From an uncultured Bacteroides sp. (lineage in GTDB: Bacteria > Bacteroidota > Bacteroidia > Bacteroidales > Bacteroidaceae), in contig CAUEFX010000022.1 of the NCBI GenBank assembly GCA_958477465.1, positions 1 to 55,830 of the forward strand: a stretch of 55,830 nt of DNA. The letters run 5' to 3'. A program made the translations under genes and the position numbers. The notes beneath the pieces are model-generated. The model made no database searches, was not told where the DNA came from, and was given only the letters and a program-made list of their open reading frames with translations. Positions 16,673 through 23,423 of this stretch are shown in pieces (position 1 is the first letter of the stretch; every line of letters begins with the position of its first letter).

Positions 16673-17650
16673 ATGGATAGGTTACCCCTGATAAAGGCTC
16701 CGATAACAACGGAACTGGAGGACTTTAAGAGGCTGTTTGATAGTTCTTTGTCCAGTTCGAATCTTCTGCTGAATAACGTGATTGCTCATATCCGGCAGCG
16801 GAATGGGAAGATGATGCGTCCTATTCTGGTGTTGTTGGTTGCACGTTTGTATGGTGGTACTATCCGCCCGGCCACTCTCCATGCGGCTGTTTCGCTGGAG
16901 CTTCTTCATACGGCCAGTCTTGTTCACGATGATGTGGTGGATGAGAGTACCGAGCGCCGTGGACAACTCTCTGTCAATGCCATCTATAATAATAAAGTCG
17001 CAGTGCTGGCGGGTGATTTCCTGTTGGCTACCAGCCTTGTGCATGCCGGAAAAACGATGAGTCACGAAATCCTGGAGGTTATTTCTTGCTTGGGGCAGGA
17101 TTTGGCTGAAGGCGAGTTGTTGCAGCTTTCCAATGTCAGCAATCCGCAATTTTCCGAGGAAATCTATTTCGATGTGATCCGTAAGAAGACTGCAGCGCTT
17201 TTTGCTGCTTGTACTAAATCAGCGGCATTGTCTGTGCATGCCGACGATGAAAAAGTAGAGATGGCGCGTTTGTTTGGCGAATATATCGGGATCTGCTTTC
17301 AGATAAAAGATGATATTTTCGATTATTTTGAAAATAAAGCGCTTGGCAAACCGACGGGAAATGACATGCTGGAAGGGAAATTGACACTGCCTGCCATTTA
17401 TGCCTTGAATTCCACCTCCGATTCATGGGCGCAGGAGGTTGCTGCCAGGATAAAGGGTGGTACTGCTACATCCGGTGAAATCGCCCGTTTGATAGAATTC
17501 TCCAAAGAGAATGGTGGCATCGAATATGCTGTAGAACAGATGGGACTTTATAAAGAAAAAGCCCTTGATTTACTTCACGCCATGCCCGGTTCCGATGTTT
17601 GTGAAGCGCTTGAGGCTTATCTCGATTATGTGGTTTATAGGGAAAAGTGA
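16673..17650 (+). CDS. ispB: Polyprenyl (octaprenyl-type) diphosphate synthase
   Basis: Trans-isoprenyl diphosphate synthase extending FPP with IPP to the menaquinone side-chain precursor. The ATG at 16673 (MDRLPLIKAP) follows the promoter box; a GTG at 16664 is possible but not needed. Both Asp-rich motifs are intact: LVHDDVVDES near 83 and FQIKDDIFDYF near 210. The N-terminal GKMMRPILVLL supplies the IPP-binding basic residues. At 325 aa it fits long-chain synthases; product length is not readable with certainty. Its last 16 bases overlap the end of the convergent DUF1266 gene, leaving no room for an intergenic terminator. Confidence 0.92.
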   Translation: MDRLPLIKAPITTELEDFKRLFDSSLSSSNLLLNNVIAHIRQRNGKMMRPILVLLVARLYGGTIRPATLHAAVSLELLHTASLVHDDVVDESTERRGQLSVNAIYNNKVAVLAGDFLLATSLVHAGKTMSHEILEVISCLGQDLAEGELLQLSNVSNPQFSEEIYFDVIRKKTAALFAACTKSAALSVHADDEKVEMARLFGEYIGICFQIKDDIFDYFENKALGKPTGNDMLEGKLTLPAIYALNSTSDSWAQEVAARIKGGTATSGEIARLIEFSKENGGIEYAVEQMGLYKEKALDLLHAMPGSDVCEALEAYLDYVVYREK

Positions 17651-18363
17651 TTCTTCCTCCATGGACTGTTTTCGTCTCGTGTGGCCAGGAGAAAGCATCT
17701 GATTACTCTGTCAATTTCCTCTTTTTCGTCTGTTATCATGGCTTGTCCGATCAGATAACTTTTTCCTATTTCTTCCCAGTTCCAGAATATTTGCCGGCAT
17801 TGTTCACCTGCGTATCGGATGTGTTCCCAAGCGCTCTTTTCATCGATGTAGCCGGTTTCACAGGCGATTCGTGCACAATTGACCAGTTCTCCCATATCCC
17901 ATGCCAGGATTCCCCGTTTAAGGTCTTCTTGTCCGATGGATACGGCGTTTTTCGGATCGGTCATGTTTCTCTTATCTACATATTTCAAGAAACGGCGGAG
18001 GTTTTTAACGCGGTGTATAAACAATTCTACACCGAAAAAACGTTCGCGGAGGATTCTTTCTGTCTCTTCGCCGTCGGTGGCAGTGAGCAGATAGGGTATA
18101 AGGATGGAGTAGGAGGTTCGTTCCCCTTCGTCGCGGAGGAAGGAGAGCATTTCGATGATGGCGGTTTCCTTCTTCAACTGCGGTGTTGTCGCCAGTAGGT
18201 GATGCAGCTCTTCCGGCGTCAGACCTGTCTCCAAACTATCGGCAAAAAGGTTTGTCTTCATGCTGGATATCAGACCGATAAGCAGATTCTGTACATTGTT
18301 GCCTGGTAAAATGTCGTTTCTTTTGTTCGGATTGAAACATACTGAAATGCTGTTTTGCTCCAT
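17635..18363 (-). CDS. DUF1266 domain protein
   Basis: Protein of unknown function, 242 aa from ATG 18363 (MEQNSISVCFNPN). The C-terminal ~110 residues match the DUF1266 pattern: GILAWDMGELVNCARIACETGYIDEKSAWEHI followed by WNWEEIGKSYLIGQAM. The N-terminal part is helical without recognised motifs, and there is no signal or membrane segment, so it is probably cytoplasmic. The frame stays open for 60 more codons upstream, but that stretch is taken up by three complementary arms and looks like an untranslated leader. Its stop overlaps the convergent ispB end by 16 bases. Confidence 0.75.
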   Translation of the reverse strand: MEQNSISVCFNPNKRNDILPGNNVQNLLIGLISSMKTNLFADSLETGLTPEELHHLLATTPQLKKETAIIEMLSFLRDEGERTSYSILIPYLLTATDGEETERILRERFFGVELFIHRVKNLRRFLKYVDKRNMTDPKNAVSIGQEDLKRGILAWDMGELVNCARIACETGYIDEKSAWEHIRYAGEQCRQIFWNWEEIGKSYLIGQAMITDEKEEIDRVIRCFLLATRDENSPWRKNHFSL

Positions 18364-18636
18364 ACTCTTGTCTTTTTTTAATCTTTTGTTAACCGAAAAG
18401 CGTGAGAACTGTTGCTCTGTATCTTTCCTGGGGCTTCGGCAAGCCGTTATGATGATACAAGCAACAGTCTCACGCTCCGTTCGATATATAACAAGAGTAT
18501 ATACGTGAAGGTGCGTGAGACCCGTTTGCTTATTACCTTTCATAACATGAATTTTGCCGAATTCCAGGAAAAAGATAATAAATGAAACGTTCTCTAATAC
18601 AGTGCATTATTCTATTCTCTATAGTCTAATGTGCAG
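18364..18636 (-). promoter_or_regulatory. Long structured leader of the DUF1266 gene
   Basis: A TATCTTTG box at 18637-18644 implies a leader of about 260 nt. In transcript order it holds arm A (18536-18518), arm B (18475-18459) and arm C (18416-18400). B is complementary to both A and C (shared core GCGTGAGAC/GTCTCACGC plus AAGCAA/TTGCTT), so A:B and B:C exclude each other. B:C extends through GTATC/GATAC with an apical GGCTT-GCCG-AAGCC hairpin and is followed by TTTT. This layout resembles an attenuator; no known riboswitch class is recognised. Confidence 0.55.
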
Positions 18637-18644
18637 CAAAGATA
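18637..18644 (-). promoter_or_regulatory. DUF1266 gene -7 box TATCTTTG
   Basis: TAnnTTTG match on the minus strand 273 bp upstream of the chosen ATG; it sets the length of the structured leader. Confidence 0.55.
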
Positions 18645-18730
18645 GTAAAAATATGAGTATTTGTAAGTAAGGGACTTTAGTTTTTCTTAATTATAGATGT
18701 GAGTTTGCAGTCGTGGCAGGGGACTTGACA

Positions 18731-18837
18731 GGGAAAGAATGTGTGTCAAAACAGCTGGATAATAGAAACCACCCCTGCCTCAGGCATTTGCGGCAGGAGT
18801 GGTTTGTCTTGTAAGAAAGTTTTGATACAACTTTCCC
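18731..18837 (-). terminator. Nested long-stem hairpin element downstream of deoC
   Basis: Outer arms GGGAAAG...GTGTGTCAAAAC (18731-18752) and GTTTTGATACA-A-CTTTCCC (18819-18837) enclose an inner stem AACCACCCCTGCC / GGCAGGAGTGGTT (about 18767-18804). It begins 10 bp beyond the deoC stop and is the likely end of the dtd-mazG-deoC transcript. The same architecture and outer word occur at 28018-28111, so it may be a dispersed element used as a terminator. Confidence 0.75.
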
Positions 18838-18846
18838 GAATGTATC

Positions 18847-19749
18847 TTAGAAGAATTTTGTCTCTTCGCCTGTTATTTCAGAAAGTAACAGGTTTGCCAA
18901 TCGGCTTGTTCCTAAGCGGAACAACTCGTTATTTAACCATTCCTCTCCTAATATTTCCTTGACGATAGTATAGTAAATCAGTGCATCGTTTACGGTATTG
19001 ATTCCTCCGGCCGGTTTGAATCCGACTTTGTTTCCGGTTTTGTTGTAATATTCTTTGATGGCTTCACACATGACGTATGCTGCCTCCGGAGTGGCTGCCG
19101 GTTGCTGCTTTCCGGTAGATGTTTTGATGAAATCCGCTCCTGAGTACATGGATAGGATAGAGGCTTTTTTAATGTTGGAAGCTGTTTTCAGTGCTCCGGT
19201 CTCGAGGATTACTTTCAGGTGGCGCTCTTTACAGGTTTCTTTCAGCTCCTGGATTTCCTCACACATCGTTTCGTAGTCTCCGCTAAGGAATTTTCCGACA
19301 GAAATGACGATGTCTATTTCATCAGCACCTTCCATTACTGCCATGGCTGTTTCGGCTATTTTTACTTCGATAAATGTTTGTGAGGAAGGAAAACCTGCTG
19401 ATACACACGCTATTTTGACTCCTTCTACATCCAGTGTGTTTTTAACGGCTTCTGCAAAGTTCGGATATACACAGATGGCTGCTACGTTTTTCAAGTCGGG
19501 GAACTCGTCGTCGAACCGATTTACCTTTTCAGTAAATTTCATGATGCTTTCATCATTGTCCGTACTGTTCAGGCTTGTAAGATCTATACAGTTGAAAAGA
19601 AATTTCTTTACCTCTTTCGTGTTGTTTTCCGCTACTTTCTTGTCGATGATCTCGGCTACGCGGGCTTGCACATCGGCGTCGCTCAGGTTGGTATTATACT
19701 TGGCCAATGCGGCTTCATACTTGCTTACGAGGTTCTCATTCTGTTCCAT
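18847..19749 (-). CDS. deoC: Deoxyribose-phosphate aldolase
   Basis: Splits 2-deoxyribose 5-phosphate into glyceraldehyde 3-phosphate and acetaldehyde in deoxynucleoside catabolism. The 300-residue class I aldolase has the Schiff-base lysine in ADFIKTSTGKQQPAATPE (near 200), a second conserved Lys in VGFKPAGGIN (near 245) and the DEIDIVISVG segment. Length and N-terminal helical extension match the longer DeoC form. It overlaps the end of the mazG-like gene by 14 bases and is last in the dtd-mazG-deoC operon. Confidence 0.95.
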   Translation of the reverse strand: MEQNENLVSKYEAALAKYNTNLSDADVQARVAEIIDKKVAENNTKEVKKFLFNCIDLTSLNSTDNDESIMKFTEKVNRFDDEFPDLKNVAAICVYPNFAEAVKNTLDVEGVKIACVSAGFPSSQTFIEVKIAETAMAVMEGADEIDIVISVGKFLSGDYETMCEEIQELKETCKERHLKVILETGALKTASNIKKASILSMYSGADFIKTSTGKQQPAATPEAAYVMCEAIKEYYNKTGNKVGFKPAGGINTVNDALIYYTIVKEILGEEWLNNELFRLGTSRLANLLLSEITGEETKFF

Positions 19750-20074
19750 GGTTTCTCAATTTGGGATTATTTATATGTCTTTTATTGTCTCTTTGGGTTT
19801 TCTTTTCCAGGTTACGCTTGAAGGCATCGGTGAGGTCTACACCGGTCTGATTGGCGATGCAAAGAAGTACCCAGAGCACATCTGCCATTTCGTCGGCGAG
19901 GTTGTCTTTCTCTCCTTCCTTGAAGGATTGGTCGCCATACTTGCGTGCCATTATACGTGCCAGTTCACCGACTTCTTCGGTGAGTACGGCCATATTCGTC
20001 AGTTCGCTGAAGTAGCGTACTCCGTACTTTTTTATCCACAGGTCCACCTGTTTCTGAGCTTCTTCCAGTGTCAT
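19736..20074 (-). CDS. MazG-like nucleotide pyrophosphohydrolase
   Basis: Small all-alpha NTP pyrophosphohydrolase, 112 aa, that hydrolyses (often aberrant) nucleoside triphosphates to monophosphates. The metal-binding pattern is present: EEVGELARIMARKYG followed by NLADEMADVLWVLLCIAN, with helices rich in Glu/Asp as in MazG. I use ATG 20074 (MTLEEAQKQVDLW), which shares a base with the dtd stop; the frame stays open upstream into dtd. The C-terminal ~25 residues are polar and probably disordered. Confidence 0.88.
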   Translation of the reverse strand: MTLEEAQKQVDLWIKKYGVRYFSELTNMAVLTEEVGELARIMARKYGDQSFKEGEKDNLADEMADVLWVLLCIANQTGVDLTDAFKRNLEKKTQRDNKRHINNPKLRNHGTE

Positions 20075-20526
20075 TATTCTCTGTTTTTGGTATCTATGCA
20101 AATGGTTACCGGGCCGTCGTTCAGCAGCTCTACTTTCATGTCTGCGCCAAATTCTCCCGTACCTATCTCCTTGCCAAGTAAAGAACTCAATTCTTTGCAG
20201 AATTGTTCGTAAATGGGGATGGAAATATCCGGTTTGGCTGCTTTTATATACGATGGGCGATTCCCTTTCTTGGTTGATGCGTATAATGTGAACTGGCTGA
20301 TCACCAGTATCTCTCCGTCAATCTCTATGACTGATTTGTTCATCACTCCATTTTCGTCATCAAAGATGCGGAGGTTGATAATTTTCTTACACAGCCATGC
20401 GATGTCTTCTGTTCCGTCGGCTTCCTCGATGCCTACGAGGATTAACATTCCTTTCCGGATGGCTGATTTGCAGTGTCCGTCAATGGTTACTGAGGCATGG
20501 CCGACACGCTGTATTACTACTCTCAT
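20074..20526 (-). CDS. dtd: D-aminoacyl-tRNA deacylase
   Basis: Removes D-amino acids (and mischarged Gly) from tRNA. The 150-residue protein carries both family active-site motifs: SQFTLYA near 78-84 and the cross-subunit GPVT motif in LLNDGPVTICID near 137. The start MRVVIQRVGHASVTIDG is canonical. First gene of the dtd-mazG-deoC operon, behind a TAAATTTG box at 20571-20578. Confidence 0.95.
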   Translation of the reverse strand: MRVVIQRVGHASVTIDGHCKSAIRKGMLILVGIEEADGTEDIAWLCKKIINLRIFDDENGVMNKSVIEIDGEILVISQFTLYASTKKGNRPSYIKAAKPDISIPIYEQFCKELSSLLGKEIGTGEFGADMKVELLNDGPVTICIDTKNRE

Positions 20527-20843
20527 TCTCTATTCTCTCTTTTTCTCTCTTCTGTATTGCTTTAGAAAGGCAAATTTACAAAAAACGTTATAGATAATCA
20601 GAAGTTTAGGCGGTTTTTCTCAAAAAAACACGCTTTTTTAGAGAAAATGCCTGAGAGGCCGGGATTCGACATAGCCTATCATTCCGTATCTCTTTCCTTC
20701 TGTATCTCTTCCTTTACTTATGGATTCTTGGGTTCTGATACGCTCTCAAACTGTGCAGTACGGCTCGTTATTGTTCCGTGTGCTTCTGCGACCGCTTTTT
20801 TAGGGTTTACCTGCCAATGTACACTATATCGGGTCTGCATGCG
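20527..20843. other. 317-bp gap between uvrC and dtd
   Basis: Contains the dtd -7 box TAAATTTG (minus, 20571-20578) and an imperfect AT-rich hairpin (arms 20609-20628 and 20634-20651) that may end the uvrC transcript. From about 20660 to 20843 I see no gene, repeat or RNA; plus-strand reading there is a shadow of uvrC. Confidence 0.5.
20571..20578 (-). promoter_or_regulatory. dtd operon -7 box TAAATTTG
   Basis: TAnnTTTG match on the minus strand 45 bp before the dtd ATG; same octamer as in the uvrC and ruvB modules but without the palindrome. Confidence 0.55.
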
Positions 20844-22700
20844 CTACGTATTGCCTTCTTGCCGGTCGCTATCTTCCGGGGTAGGGAGCGCCTCTTTGAT
20901 GATCTTGGCTTTGGCTTCTCCTGTGATGGCGCTGATCTCTTCCAATGAAGCTTCTTTTATGCGCTTTACGCTCTTGAATTCTTTTAGTAGGGCTGTTTTT
21001 GTTTTCTCTCCGATACCCTTAATTGTGTCTAATACGGATGCTACTTGCCGTTTGCTGCGTTTGTCACGATGGAAGGTGATGGCAAAACGGTGCACTTCGT
21101 CTTGTATCTGTTCCAGCAATTTAAAGAGGGGAGAATGCTGTTTTAGCCCGATGGTTTGCGGCGGAAAGCCGAATAGAAGTTCGGAGGTCCGGTGTTTTCT
21201 GTCTTTGGCGAGACCGGCAATGGGGATGGTGAGATGCAGCTCCTCCATGACCTGTCTTACGGCCTCCATTTGCCCTTTTCCACCGTCGGTGATGATCAGG
21301 TCGGGGAGGGCGCTTCTTTCGTTTATGGCGCGCTGATATCGCCGTCTGACGACTTCTTTCATGGATGCATAATCATCCGGGCCTTCCACCGTCTTGATAA
21401 TGTATTTCCGGTAGTCTTGTTTGGATGGTTTGGCCTTTTTGAATACTACGCAGGCGGCTACGGCGTCTGATCCTTGGATGTTAGAGTTATCGAAACATTC
21501 TATTTGGAGAGGCGGCCTGTCTAAATGCAGCTCCTGTTGTATCTCTTTCATCAGCCGCATACTTCTCTGTTCGGGATTTAGCTTTTCGGCCTGTTTCAAG
21601 CGGTCGGCTTTGTATTGCTTCACGTTGAGCTGTGACAGTTCGAGGAGCTTTTTCTTGTCGCCGCGTTGCGGCACGGTGAATACCACGTTGTTCAGCTCCA
21701 TTTCTATCTCAAACGGCACGATAATCTCTCGTGAAAGGCTTTTGTAGCGCTCGCGCATTTCGATGATGCCCAGCCTGAGGAGTTCTTCTTTGCTTTCATT
21801 CAGCCTTTTTTTGTATTCAAAAGTAAAAGCCTGGTTGATTGCTCCGTTGGTGATGTGCAGGTAATTGATGAAAGCGGAGTTATTCTCGTCTTCTTCAATG
21901 GAAAATACGTCGATGTTGTGCAATATGGAGCTTACTACTTCGGATTTGGAGCGATAATTCTCTATCAAGGTGTATTTTTCCTTGATTTTTTGTGCTTCCT
22001 CGAATTTCATATCGGCTGCTAACTCTTGCATTTGTTGAAATAGCATGCGGCTGATGTCTTGTGTATTCCCCTTTAGAATCTCTTTGATCTCGCTAATGTT
22101 TTTTAAATATTCTTCCTGTGATTGCAGCCCGATGCAAGGACCGGCACAGTTCTTTATGTGATATTCGAGACAGACATTGAACTTTCCGGCGCGGATGTTT
22201 TCCGGTGAAAGGTTCAGGTTGCAAGTACGTAACGGATAGAGATGCTTGATGAGGTCGAGCACGGCATTCATTGACGGTATGTGGCTGTACGGGCCATAAT
22301 AAGAGGAACCGTTGCGGATAATCTTTCTGGTTTTGAATATGCGCGGAAAGTATTCGTTTTGCACGCAAATGGACGGGTAGGTCTTGTCATCTTTCAGTAA
22401 TACGTTATACCGGGGTTTGTATTTCTTTATCAGATTATTCTCCAATAAAAGGGCATCTTCCTCAGAATTGACTACGATATAGCGTATGTCGGCTATTTTG
22501 CTGACCAATACTCTTGTCTTTCCGGGTTCGTGCTCTTTGCTGAAATAGGAATAGACTCTTCTTTTCAGGTTTTTTGCTTTTCCTACGTATATAATGACTC
22601 CTTCGGCATTTAAGTATTGATAAATGCCGGGTCCTTCCGGGAGATTTGCTACGATTCCTTTCAGGTATTCGCTGGTTTGGGTCTTCTGATCGGCGTTCAT
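20844..22700 (-). CDS. uvrC: Excinuclease ABC subunit C
   Basis: Nuclease of nucleotide excision repair, making both incisions around UvrB-marked lesions. Over 618 residues: GIY-YIG domain (GPGIYQYLNAEGVIIYVGKAKNLKRRV, about 19-50) for the 3' cut, UVR motif (MKFEEAQKIKEKYTLIENY near 208) for UvrB contact, RNase H-like C domain (IECFDNSNIQGSDAVAA and IITDGGKGQM) for the 5' cut, and C-terminal HhH motifs (VASVLDTIKGIGEKTKTALL). It is transcribed from the promoter module at 22736-22764, which is duplicated before ruvB. A small hairpin (AGCGTAG...CTACGCT, 22711-22732) lies in its leader. Confidence 0.96.
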   Translation of the reverse strand: MNADQKTQTSEYLKGIVANLPEGPGIYQYLNAEGVIIYVGKAKNLKRRVYSYFSKEHEPGKTRVLVSKIADIRYIVVNSEEDALLLENNLIKKYKPRYNVLLKDDKTYPSICVQNEYFPRIFKTRKIIRNGSSYYGPYSHIPSMNAVLDLIKHLYPLRTCNLNLSPENIRAGKFNVCLEYHIKNCAGPCIGLQSQEEYLKNISEIKEILKGNTQDISRMLFQQMQELAADMKFEEAQKIKEKYTLIENYRSKSEVVSSILHNIDVFSIEEDENNSAFINYLHITNGAINQAFTFEYKKRLNESKEELLRLGIIEMRERYKSLSREIIVPFEIEMELNNVVFTVPQRGDKKKLLELSQLNVKQYKADRLKQAEKLNPEQRSMRLMKEIQQELHLDRPPLQIECFDNSNIQGSDAVAACVVFKKAKPSKQDYRKYIIKTVEGPDDYASMKEVVRRRYQRAINERSALPDLIITDGGKGQMEAVRQVMEELHLTIPIAGLAKDRKHRTSELLFGFPPQTIGLKQHSPLFKLLEQIQDEVHRFAITFHRDKRSKRQVASVLDTIKGIGEKTKTALLKEFKSVKRIKEASLEEISAITGEAKAKIIKEALPTPEDSDRQEGNT

Positions 22701-22710
22701 ATTAAAAAAG

Positions 22711-22732
22711 AGCGTAGCTGTATGACTACGCT
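22711..22732 (-). promoter_or_regulatory. Hairpin in the uvrC leader
   Basis: AGCGTAG (22711-22717) pairs with CTACGCT (22726-22732) between the -7 box and the uvrC ATG. The ruvB copy of the promoter module lacks it, so it is specific to uvrC. Confidence 0.5.
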
Positions 22733-22735
22733 CTG

Positions 22736-22764
22736 CAAATTTAGATATAAATCGCGATTTATAT
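22736..22764 (-). promoter_or_regulatory. uvrC promoter: 20-bp palindrome plus -7 box
   Basis: On the minus strand the perfect palindrome ATATAAATCGCGATTTATAT (22745-22764) is followed after one base by TAAATTTG (22736-22743). The palindrome covers the spacer where sigma and any regulator would bind. An almost identical block precedes ruvB. Confidence 0.7.
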
Positions 22765-22780
22765 GCCGGTGTGATAAGAA

Positions 22781-22823
22781 AATATCAAGACCACACCCGG
22801 CTTTGTGGCGTGGTCTTGATATT
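22781..22823 (-). terminator. apt terminator within the repeated module
   Basis: Perfect 14-bp stem (22781-22794 with 22810-22823) and a 15-nt loop, followed on the minus strand by TTTTCTT. It ends 19 bp after the apt stop. The homologous hairpin before ruvB keeps pairing through compensatory changes. Confidence 0.85.
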
Positions 22824-22841
22824 TATTGAATCCGTTTACTC

Positions 22842-23366
22842 TTATAAAGACAATACTGATTCTATTTCTACGTCATCTCCGAATACGGCTTTTCCATTCA
22901 AGTCTTTTAGTTCGATAATGAAGTTTACGTATACTTTCTTCGGCTTTAGCTTTTTGACCAGCTCACAAGCTGCTTTCATTGTTCCTCCTGTGGCTAAAAG
23001 GTCGTCATGCAGTAATACGACATCGTTTTCGTCTAAAGCGTCTTTATGTATTTGTATCGTGTCTTTCCCGTATTCTTTGTCATAGCTTTCTTCAATTGTC
23101 TCGGCGGGCAGCTTTCCGGGTTTACGGATTGGAATGAATCCGGCGTTTAATCGGGTGGCGAGAATGGGGCCCATGATGAAGCCTCTGGATTCTATTCCTA
23201 CTACTTTTGTAATTCCTTTATCTTTGTACATCTCATACATTGTATCCGAAAGTTCCTTCAAACATGCAGTATCTTTGAATAGGGTGGTTACATCGTAAAA
23301 GAGTATTCCCGGAATAGGAAAATCGGGTATCTCCCGAATACTTTTGATAAGCCTTTCTTTGCTCAT
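22842..23366 (-). CDS. apt: Adenine phosphoribosyltransferase
   Basis: Purine salvage enzyme converting adenine and PRPP to AMP. 174 aa from ATG 23366 (MSKERLIKSIREIPDFPIPGILFYD). The PRPP-binding motif VVLLHDDLLATGGTM lies near 117-131 and GIESRGFIMGPILA, which recognises the base, near 57-70. The region upstream, between this gene and mnmG, carries a parS-like site. It probably shares the mnmG transcript and ends at the terminator of the repeated module. Confidence 0.95.
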   Translation of the reverse strand: MSKERLIKSIREIPDFPIPGILFYDVTTLFKDTACLKELSDTMYEMYKDKGITKVVGIESRGFIMGPILATRLNAGFIPIRKPGKLPAETIEESYDKEYGKDTIQIHKDALDENDVVLLHDDLLATGGTMKAACELVKKLKPKKVYVNFIIELKDLNGKAVFGDDVEIESVLSL

Positions 23367-23399
23367 AATCATTGATTTATTTCGTTTCTTTAAATGTTT

Positions 23400-23415
23400 T
23401 GTTTCACGTGAAACG
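23400..23415. promoter_or_regulatory. parS-like site TGTTTCACGTGAAACG
   Basis: Matches the parS consensus TGTTTCACGTGAAACA at 15 of 16 positions, including the whole 14-bp dyad GTTTCACGTGAAAC. It lies in the 57-bp gap between mnmG and apt. If real, it is a loading site for ParB in chromosome segregation. parA/parB are not in the window. Confidence 0.7.
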
Positions 23416-23423
23416 CGCGGCGC

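Noticed and set aside
18400..18536. Invertible promoter flanked by inverted repeats
   Set aside because: Arms A, B and C do fit inverted repeats, but the spans (~40 bp between arms) are short, the -7 box lies outside, and no recombinase gene is nearby; RNA folding explains them better.
18364..18543. 60-codon N-terminal extension of the DUF1266 protein
   Set aside because: The stretch consists of complementary arms with no conserved protein features; ATG 18363 is preferred.
20032..20040. Perfect DnaA box TTATCCACA
   Set aside because: Single copy inside the mazG-like coding sequence with no cluster or AT-rich unwinding region; one 9-mer is expected by chance in a window this size, so not an origin.
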